From contig JAPVLO010000003.1 of NCBI GenBank assembly GCA_027257055.1, positions 13,891,501 through 13,955,500 on the forward strand: 64,000 bases of DNA. Direction: 5' to 3'. This document shows positions 56,204-64,000 of the stretch, one piece after another (within the stretch, counting starts at the first letter, position 1; each line of letters starts with the position of its first letter). Origin of the DNA: Cephalopachus bancanus. Lineage: Eukaryota; Chordata; Mammalia; Primates; Tarsiidae. Made by a program: the position numbers and the translations under genes. The notes below the pieces were generated by a model, which saw nothing but the letters and a program-made list of their open reading frames with translations, ran no database searches and was not told the origin of the DNA.

Positions 56204-56829
56204 ACTATCAAACTCTGTTACTTCATGGCCGTGTGTCTAAGGGTGAGGGCTGACTTGATTGTGCAGAGAAGGGTCACTTACTCTACCGAGTGTATTTGAA
56301 AAGAGACAGAGACAAATGAAATGTTAGAGGCAGCAGCAGCAGCCACTGTAAACGGAAATAAAACATACCAGGACACCTGCCACGGATGAAAAGAAGTAAG
56401 CCAGGCATGCACAAATGAAAGGTTGAAGGAAAACAGGACCAGGACTGGAACTGGGGCTTTGCTAATTTTAGCAAGGTGAATCTACTGACCTCATACCAAG
56501 AGTAACTAACAGTCCAACAAGAGTAACAACTGGTTAGCAACACACACTGTACTTAATTTTGACCCTACATTGTTTGGTAAATCTATAAGTAGTTCACCCA
56601 TAGGGTTCCAAAGCTTGTGCTTTCAAAGAACAAAATTTAAGAGCCTGTTCAAACATTATTACTAATCTTAAAATGGGTAGTCCCCATCCAGCTTACAGAT
56701 TTTATTCCAATTGTGTTTTCTTAAAACCTTCACAATGTTTAGGTATTGGAACCAAAAAAGTCACCAACCTGTCTGGTATGGCTTTGATGCCTTAGCATGA
56801 AAAATGGGCATCAAGTCTTCCAGAGACTC
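56204..56829. other. Unassigned stretch between two Alus
   Basis: No repeat or gene recognised. The minus ORF 56283-56543 is hydrophobic but has no family resemblance. Confidence 0.45.
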
Positions 56830-56844
56830 AGACAATCATTTTAT

Positions 56845-57148
56845 TTATTTATTTAATTTTTTTTTTTTTTGAGTTGGAGTCTCACTCTGTCGCCCAGACT
56901 GGAGTGCAGTGGCCGCTCCCAGCCACTGCAGCCTCCACCTGCTGGGCTCCGGTGATCCTTCTGCCTCAGCCTTCCAAGTAACTGGAACTACAGGCGCACG
57001 CTACCACACCCAGCTAATTTTTGATTTATTGTAGAGATGAGGTCTTGCCAAGTTGCCCAGGCAGGTCTTGAACTGGCAGGCTCAGGCAATCCATTCATCT
57101 CGGCCTCCCAAAGTGCTGGGATTACAAGCTGAGCCACCAAGCCCGGCC
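56845..57148 (-). mobile_element. Alu SINE, young type
   Basis: Antisense full dimer from poly(T) to 'caagcccggcc', with the exact 15 bp target duplication agacaatcattttat (56830-56844 and 57149-57163). Confidence 0.97.
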
Positions 57149-57229
57149 AGACAATCATTTTATAGTCAGCCTCTAAACTGAGTGTTCCTGATATCAGTAT
57201 TGTCAAACAAAGTAATACTCACATATTGA

Positions 57230-57375
57230 CCACCAACTATATGCATTCTATTGTACTTGCCATGCATTTCTTTATATTAGCTTGTCTTTCTCTCACAGTA
57301 TACCTGGGAGGTAAAATTACTACTCCTATTTATAGATAAGGAAACAGTGGTTTAATGTATCAAGTGAGAGCTTCC
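57230..57375 (+). mobile_element. MIR SINE relic
   Basis: 'accaactatatgcattctattg' and 'gtaaaattactactcctatttatagataaggaaac' follow MIR. Confidence 0.6.
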
Positions 57376-57479
57376 TTTCCATTTTCTCACGGCTGGTCCC
57401 CAGAGCCTACTGCTGAGAACTTTAGTCTGGAGGATAGACAGTTGACACCAGGTTCTTGTTCACTGGTGCACTCTCTCTG

Positions 57480-57890
57480 AAGCATGAACAGAAATAAAAA
57501 GTGTACAGTTAGGAAAAGAGACTAAAACTGTATCGACAGAATAATGATTGTTTATGTAGAAAATTAAGAAATCCACAAAGAATTATTATTATTAGTTATT
57601 ATTAATTATTATTATTAGTTATAATTAGTTATTCGAACTAATAAGTGAATTTAGCAAGGTTTCAGGATAAAAGATCAATACAGGGCCAGAAACAGTGGTT
57701 CATGCCTGTATTCCTAGCACTTTTGGAGGTTGAAGTGGGAGGATCACTTGAAGCCAGGAGTTTGAGACTAGCCTGGGCAATGTAGCAAGATCTCATCTAT
57801 ATAAAAACATCTATTGTATTTCTATGTACTAGCAATGAATAATAGGAAAATGGCATTTAAAAATTTTTCACTTACAAAAACAAAATTCCT
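57480..57890 (+). mobile_element. Old L1M ORF2 fragment split by an Alu monomer
   Basis: 'gaactaataagtgaatttagcaaggtttcaggataaaagatcaatac' before the Alu and 'tctattgtatttctatgtactagcaatgaataatagg' after it are contiguous in L1 ORF2. An (ATT)n tract lies at about 57583-57635. Confidence 0.75.
57683..57808 (+). mobile_element. Alu left monomer (FLAM-like)
   Basis: A single left arm 'gggccagaaacagtggttcatgcctgta...cctgggcaatgtagcaagatctcatc' with a short A-rich tail and no right arm, as in fossil left Alu monomers or a truncated Alu. Confidence 0.8.
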
Positions 57891-58019
57891 GAAAAACTTC
57901 AGGATCTGACTGCTTTATTGTTTAGGTAGTCTTTTATCCAGAAGAAAAGGGAGCCAACAGATAATAGTTGCTAGGAAAATAAGAAGTGTTCTACATCTTA
58001 CTTCTAAAGAGTAAATACT

Positions 58020-58480
58020 CTCAAATCCTTTACACAGGCTCAGAGACACTAAAAAACTCGCCCAAAGCCACATTACTAATAAGCCTAAAAACTGGAATTT
58101 AAATTCTGGTCTCTTTGATCAAAACAACATCAACAAAAATCTCTCCTGTGTACTGTGAATGACAGGGCATCTTACATACTCTGTATTCCAAGTGCCCAAA
58201 AGCTCAAAAATTCTCTCTGAAATCCCAGCATTTCCACTGGGCTTTAAAAGTCCCATAGTATGATAATACTGCCTCATATTTTCACAACATATTTTACTAA
58301 GCTCTCCCATATATTACCTCATTTGATTCTCGCAATAACTTATGGGTAAGAAAGACTGAAATTATATCAGTTTTATAGCTGATAGGTAGGTAGGCTCAGA
58401 TTAGCTTTTTTCTCAGCCAAGGTCACATTGCTTATAAGTGGCAGGGCTAGAAATAGAATGAAAATCTACTTTGATAACAT
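58020..58480 (+). mobile_element. Two MIR relics in tandem
   Basis: 58020-58120 has the MIR 3' half ('cagagacactaaaaaactcgcccaaagccacattactaataagcc'). 58255-58480 is a longer MIR ('attacctcatttgattctcgcaataac', 'agccaaggtcacattgcttataagtggcagggctagaaatag'). Confidence 0.7.
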
Positions 58481-59415
58481 AGATTGACAAAGAGCATCAG
58501 ACTTTGCTGACATAGACAAGATTTCATTAATTCAAGTAGTCAAATTGTTGACTTAAACAATGTCTGCGCATTGGAATTTATTCATGGAAATGCAAGTTAT
58601 TACATCCATTTACTTAAACAAGTGCTCCAGCAAGAATAGGGAAATGCCATCAATTGTAAAAAGAAATAACAAACTAATTTGTAATAAACCTATTTTTTAA
58701 AAATGAAAATGCCACTACTGATGTCTTTGCTCATAAAAAGTGGAACTCTTTTTTGACTTATAGGTGCATAGATTACAGATTCAAAAAAAATTCAGAGTTG
58801 GAAAAGAATCATAGAATTATTCTTAGTCGAACCCCCTTTTTCCCAGTTAAGAGAACAGACGCTCCAAGATCTCCACTGACTGCTTATGGGCACACTGCTA
58901 ATTTGTGGCAGAATTGGTCTTAGAATCTAGGGTCAGCCTCCAGTCTAGTTCTGTGATACCACACTCCAAGCTTGGGAGTTTCTTCCCCCCTCTTTTTAAT
59001 TTGCATTAGATGGTTTCAATAACTCTCAGGTCTCTAATTCTTAATGGTTGTGATTTGGAATGCAAATGGTGGCAGCTCAGATACTCTATGGTTGACCCTT
59101 TGTGGAGATCAAGGGAAAGGATGCAGAATGTGGGTCACTCCCAGGGGCTTGTCAGCACCCAGAACTTCCCACCCTGAACACAAAATACAATCTCATGTGT
59201 CATTTTGCTCCACGACTTTTCATCTTAAAGGACTTATCAAAGCCGGCCACATAAGCCTTTGAACATATCAGAGTTCTTTGAAGTAAGTTGTTTATTTTTT
59301 CTAAAACACATCTGCTATTCATTTTATTTGTATTTTAAAATGCAAGTGCTTTGACCAGCGATTTGAAAGAGAAGTCTAATGAAAAATAAGTATATCAGTC
59401 TCATTTATCATCACC
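58480..59415. other. Mostly unassigned; MIR-like piece at about 58790-58970
   Basis: 'cagagttggaaaagaatcatagaattattc' to 'cacactgctaatttgtggcagaattggtcttagaatctaggg' resembles an ancient MIR-type SINE. The rest is unassigned, including the ORF at 59044-59262. Confidence 0.45.
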
Positions 59416-59419
59416 TTCT

Positions 59420-59945
59420 ATTCATTTGCTCCTTCATTAATTCAGTAGCTACTTAATGGGTATTCACTACATGTCAGGTACTGTTCGAGCTGCTTGGGAA
59501 ACAGCAGTGAGCAAAACAAAGTCAAGAAGTTTTCAACCTAGGGAAAAGAGACGATAAGCAAATACAATAAATTTTGTATATGTCAGCTATCGATGAGTGC
59601 TATGGCAAATAAGTAGGGTAAGTGTGGGTGTGGTGATTGGGAATTTACATAGGATGGTTGAAGAAGCCTTCTTTGCTAAGGTAGCATTTGTACAGAGGTC
59701 TGATGGAAGTGGGGAAATAAGTCATGTAACTGTTTACAGCAGAGAACTTTTTAGACAAAGCCAACAGCAAAGCCTGGTCCCTGAATTCAGAGACTGCTTG
59801 GTACGTTCAAGAAACAGCAAAAAGGCCTGTATGGCTAGAGTGGAGTGAGTGAGGTCTGGAATGATAGACGATGTGGTCTGGTAAGTAGCAAGAGCCAGGT
59901 CATATAGGGCTTTATAGAATAATATAGGGACTTTAGCCTTTTTTA
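59420..59945 (-). mobile_element. L2 LINE 3' region, about 520 bp
   Basis: Antisense L2 order: 'tcattaattcagtagctacttaatgggtattcactacatgtcaggtactgttcgagc', 'cagcagtgagcaaaacaaag', 'gagtgctatggcaaataag', 'ggcctgtatggctagagtggagtgagtgagg', 'ccaggtcatatagggctttatag'. The ORF at 59597-59848 is incidental. Confidence 0.75.
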
Positions 59946-60425
59946 AAAAATTAACTGTTTAAAATTGAGGTATTATTTACATCTAATAAAATGGACAGAT
60001 CTCAAGTATTTGTTCTGAAGGGGTTTGGCAATAATATACATCTTGCAACTATCATATAAAACCAGATGCAGAGCATTTCTATCACCTCAGAAAGTACCCT
60101 GTGATGCTTTCCAGTCAATTCTCCCCCCTAGTCCAGAGGTAACCAGTGTTCTGATCTCTATCACTGTGTAAGAACTTCATAAAAATAAAATTATGCTGTG
60201 TGTATGCTTTTGAATATGGTTTCTTTCCCTCAATAGAATGGTTTATAGATACACCCATGTTGCATGTATCCATAGTTCATTGCTGAGTAGTATTCCATTG
60301 TGTAACTATATTACAGCAAGTTTATCCATTTTACTCTTGATAGGCAGATAGGTTGTTTCTTGTTTTGGGCTACTGCTAATAAAACAGCTGTGGATATTCT
60401 TCTTATTTCTTACTTTTTAAAAATT
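59946..60425 (-). mobile_element. Old antisense L1M 3' region
   Basis: 'taaaattgaggtattatttacatctaataaaatggac', 'gaggtaaccagtgttctgatctctatcac' and 'cattgctgagtagtattccattgtgtaactat' follow antisense L1M sequence. Confidence 0.75.
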
Positions 60426-60613
60426 TCAGCAGCTTTGAGGGGTATAAATAATTTTTGCTCTGGGCTTCTAATGTACCCACCACTCCCACCTGTGTACATT
60501 GTACCTGATAGGTAATGTTTTTGTCTGTCCACCCCCTCCCCTGCTTCTGAGTCTCCAGTGTTCATTATATCATTCTCTGTGCCTTTTTTAGATCCTTGGC
60601 TTAGCTACCACTT

Positions 60614-60976
60614 CTAAGTGAAAACATGCAAGTGATTGGTTTTCTGTTCCTGAGTTAGTCCACTTAGGATGATGCTCTCCAATTCCATCCAAGTTGCTGC
60701 AAAGGACATTATTTCATTGCTTCTGATAGCTGAATAGTATTCCACAGTGTATATATACCACATTTTCATTATCCACTGATTGGTTGATAGACATTTAGGT
60801 TGATTCCACATCTTTGCAATTGTGAATTGTGCTGCAATGAACATGCAAGTGCAGGTGTCATTTTCATCTAACAATCTCTGTTCCTTTGGGTAGACACCTA
60901 CTAGTGGGATTGCTGGATCAAATGGCAGATCTACTTTTAGTTTTAATTGTTTGGAAATCTCCATACCACTTACCAT
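60614..60976 (-). pseudogene. L1 ORF2 C-terminal fragment, 120 codons
   Basis: Encodes ORF2 C-terminal sequence (DLPFDPAIPLVGVYPKEQ, MWNQPKCLSTNQWIMKMWY, MSFAATWMELESIILS), open for 120 codons but disconnected from the rest of ORF2. Confidence 0.9.
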
Positions 60977-62412
60977 AGAGGATGTACTAATTTACACTCC
61001 CACCAACAGTGCATAAGCACACCCTTTTCTTCACGTCTGTGGTTTTTTGATTTTTTTAATAACTGCCATCCTGACTGGTGTAAGGTAGTATCTCATTGTG
61101 GTTTTAATTTGTGTTTTTCTGAAGATGAGTGATGTTGAACATTTTTTCATGTTTTTTGGCTATTTGTGCATCTTTTTCATGTCATTTGCCCACTTTTTAA
61201 TGGGATTATTTGCTTTTTTCTTGCTTATTTGTCTGAGTTCTTTGTAGACTCTGGATATTAGTCCTTTGTCAGATGTATAGTTTGCAAAAATCACCTTCCA
61301 TTCTGTAGTTTGCCTATTTGCTCTGTTGATTATTTCTTTTGCTGTGCAGAAGTGTATTAGTTTAATTAAGTCTCACTTGTTTACTTTTGTTTTTGTTGCA
61401 TTTGCTTTTGGGATTTTAGCCATAAATTTTTTGCCTAGGCCAATGTCCAGGAGAGTTTTTCCTAGGTTTTCTTCTAGGATTTATATGGTCTCAAGTCTGA
61501 CATTCAAGTCTTTAATTCATCTTGAATTAGTGTTTGTATATGGGGAGAAGTAGAGATCAAGTTTCATTTTTCTGCATGTAGCTATCCAATTTTCCCAGCA
61601 CCATTTGTTGGATAGAGTGTCCTTTCCCCAGTGTATGTTTTTGTCAGCTTTGTCAAAGATCAATTAGTTGTAGGCATTTGGGTTTATTTCTAAATTCTCT
61701 GTTCTGTTCCATTGGTCCCTGTGTCTGCTCCTATACCAGTACCATGGTGATTTGATTACTACAACTTTGTAGTATAGTTTGAAGTCAGGCAATGAAAAAG
61801 CTTTGTGCTTTTTGCTTACGATTGTTTTGGCTATTCTGGCTCTTTTTTTGGTTCCATATGAATTTTAGAATAGTTTTTTCTATTCTAAAGTCTGTGAAAA
61901 ATGACTTTGGCAGTTTGTTAGTGATTATGTTGAATCTGTGGATTACTTTGGGTAGTGGCTATTTTAACAATGTTGATTCTTCCAACCCATGAGCATGGGG
62001 TGTTTTCCATTTGTTTGTGTCCTGTCTACAGTTTCTTTCATCAGAGTTTTGTAGTTCTCCTTGTAAAGATCTTTCACCTCCTTAGCTAAATATATTCCTA
62101 GGTATTTCAACTTTTTGACTGCTATTGTAAATGAAAATGAGTTTTTAATTTTATTCTCAGCTTGGTCGCTGTTAGTGTGTAGCAGTGCTACTGATTTGTG
62201 TGTGTTGATTTTGTATCCTGAAACTTTACTGGATTTATTTGTCAAGTCCAGGAGTCTTTTGGAAGAGTCTTCAGGATTCTCTAGGTATAAAATTATATCA
62301 TGGGCATCAAAGATAGTTTGATTTCTTCTTTTCCAATTTGGATACCCTTTATTTCTTTTTCTTGTCTGATTTTCTGGCTACAGCTTCACTACTATGTTGA
62401 ATGAGAGTGGTG

Positions 62413-62750
62413 CTATTATGCAGCCATAAAGAAAGACAAAAACATGAACTTTGCAGTAACTTGGATGGACTTAGAGTCTATAAGTGATCTATCACAGAAA
62501 CAAAGAACTGAGCACCACATGTTCACACTCATAAGCGGACCTTGAACAATTAACATAATACTATAAGAAAGAGATTGACAGTAGTGGGAAACTGCCAGGA
62601 GAGGTGGGAAGCATGCTTCATCAGTAAGGGTACCTGATCTCAAACTGGTGAAGTGGGGACCAAAGTGAGGCCCAAACTTTACCTGTACAAAGACTATTTG
62701 TATACCTAACCCTGAATTGTACCCCACATCTTTAAAATAAATTTCTTTTA
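62413..62750 (+). mobile_element. Sense L1 3' fragment inserted in antisense L1
   Basis: A 338 bp L1 end from 'tatgcagccataaagaaagac' to 'attgtaccccacatctttaaaataaa' with the long-form 3' UTR (aactggtgaagtggggacc). Short flanks agtggtg (62406-62412) and agcggtg (62751-62757) are the likely target duplication. Host L1 ORF2 is contiguous across it. Confidence 0.9.
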
Positions 62751-64000
62751 AGCGGTGAAAGTGGGCATCCTTACCTCTTTCCAGTTCAGAGGGGGAATGT
62801 GTTTAACTTTTCTCCATTCAGGATGACATTGGCTGTGGTTTGTAGTATATGGCTTTTATTATTTTGAGGAATGTTCCCTCTATGCCTATTTTACTGAGGC
62901 TTTTTTTTAATCATAAAGAGATGCTGGATTTTATCAAATTCTTTTTTCTGAGTCTATGATTACATAGGTCTATGTCATTGATCATAAAAATCAATGATCA
63001 CATAATTTTTGTTTTTAATTCTGCTTATGTAGTGGATCATGCTTATTGATTTGTGTTTGTTGTACCACCCCTGCACTTCTGGGATAAAACCCATTTGATC
63101 ATGGTGTATTATTTTTTTATGTGCTGTTGAATTCCATTTGCTAATATTTTGTTGGGGATTTTTGCATCTGTGTTCATAAGGGATATTGGTCTATAGTTTT
63201 CTTTTTGTGGCTGTTGTGTTTTTTCCTGGCTTTGGTATCATGGTGATACTTGAATGAGTTGGGAAGGATTCACTCCTCTTCAATCCTGTGAAATAGCTTC
63301 AGCAAAATTGGTACCAGTTCTTCTTTGAAGGTCTGGTAGAATTCAGCTGTGAATTCATCAGATTCTGGACTTTTTTTTTTTGTTGGAAGGCTTCTAATTA
63401 CTGTTTCAATCTCACTACTCGTTACTGAACTTTTCAGAGTTTCTATTTCATCTTGATTCAAGTTTGGAGGGTGGTATGTTTCCAAGAATTTATCCATATC
63501 CTCTAGATTATCAAGTTTGTTTGCATAAAGTTGTTCATAATAGTCTTGGATGATTTTTTAAATTCTTGTCATATCAGTTGTGATTTCTCCATTTTCATTT
63601 CTGATTGAACTAATTTGAATCTTTTCTATTTCACAATTCATCTAGCTAGTGGTCTATCAGTTTTGTTTATCTTTTAAAAAAACCACCTTTTTGTTCCATT
63701 GACCCTTTGTGTTTTTTTTAAATTTCAATTCCATTTAGTTATGCTCTGATCTTCATCATTTATTTTCTTCTGCTAGCTTTGGGTTTGGTTTGTTCAGGTT
63801 TTTCTAGTTCCTTGAGGTGTGATGTTAGGTTGTCTGTATGCAATTTTTCAGTCTTATTATTGTAAGCCTCAAATACTTTAAATTTTCCTCTGAGCACAGC
63901 TTTGGCTGTGTTCCAGAGGTTTTGATAACTTGTTTTATTGCTGTCATTTATTCTGAGGAATTTTAAAATTTCCATCTTGATTTCATTGTTGACCCAAGAA

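Larger units (their letters stand above)
60430..64000 (-). mobile_element. Antisense L1, 3' end to ORF2, continuing past the window
   Basis: On minus, it reaches from ORF2 at the window edge to a 3' end near 60.43 kb. Ordered remnants include the pre-RT region (63760-63975), [21 protein letters not shown] (63270-63497), YKINTHKSVALLHTN (61964-62245) and the C-terminal KKMWYIYTVEYYSAIRSNEI type sequence (60614-60976). Frames are broken. A sense L1 3' fragment interrupts at 62413-62750. Confidence 0.9.

Noticed and set aside
1..64000. CRISPR arrays, operons, tRNA, rRNA or snRNA genes
   Set aside because: No array of regularly spaced repeats, no cloverleaf and no U6, 7SK, 5S or Y RNA signature was seen. 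The spaced similarities are all transposable elements. Weak RNA pseudogenes could have been missed by eye.

Overview
This is primate intergenic or intronic DNA in which I can support no complete functional protein-coding gene and no conserved RNA gene. Dimeric 7SL-derived Alu SINEs, LINE-1 copies of several ages, MaLR/ERVL-type LTRs and relics of MIR, L2, hAT and mariner identify a primate. The younger Alus share features unlike human, New World monkey or lemur/loris Alus: a one-base deletion giving GGCTCAGCCTG, an arm junction reading CAATAAATCAAAAA, and a right arm with GTCGAGGCTGCGG ending GACTCCAACTC. The younger L1s end in a 3' UTR that reads TGTACCCCACAT before its A-rich tail. By exclusion my best guess is a tarsier; this rests on recall of Alu families and was not searched.

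Layout. 1-11.6 kb: old L1M 3' ends, an ERVL-like LTR, an MLT1-type LTR, two Alus and unique sequence. 11.6-14.6 kb: a 5'-truncated antisense L1 carrying a composite Alu/Alu/L1 insertion and a second Alu. 14.6-24.5 kb: mostly unique DNA with a deleted mariner element, two Alus, an L1M fragment, an inverted L1 with a long GT tract and a palindromic MITE. 24.5-36.7 kb: one old sense L1 (5' UTR, ORF1, ORF2, 3' end) split by a 5.2 kb younger antisense L1, an L1 3' fragment, three Alus and a nearly perfect 284 bp tandem duplication. 36.7-59.9 kb: low-density DNA with MIR, L2 and L1M relics, an MLT1 LTR, a second mariner copy, Alus and short L1 3' ends. 59.9-64 kb: two antisense L1s, one carrying a sense L1 3' fragment and running off the window.

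Nothing here works as an operon or pathway. The biology on show is L1-driven retrotransposition: L1 copies, Alus mobilised in trans, and chimeric, inverted or internally deleted products, many with readable target-site duplications. All L1 reading frames seen are broken or partial. The best non-repeat coding hint is a short signal-peptide-like ORF at 9291, which is weak. The observations most worth checking are the composite retrotransposon at 12258-12818, the 284 bp duplication at 32481-33048, the L1 5' UTR joined to the C-terminal part of ORF1 near 31.5 kb, and the two mariner copies with the same internal deletion.
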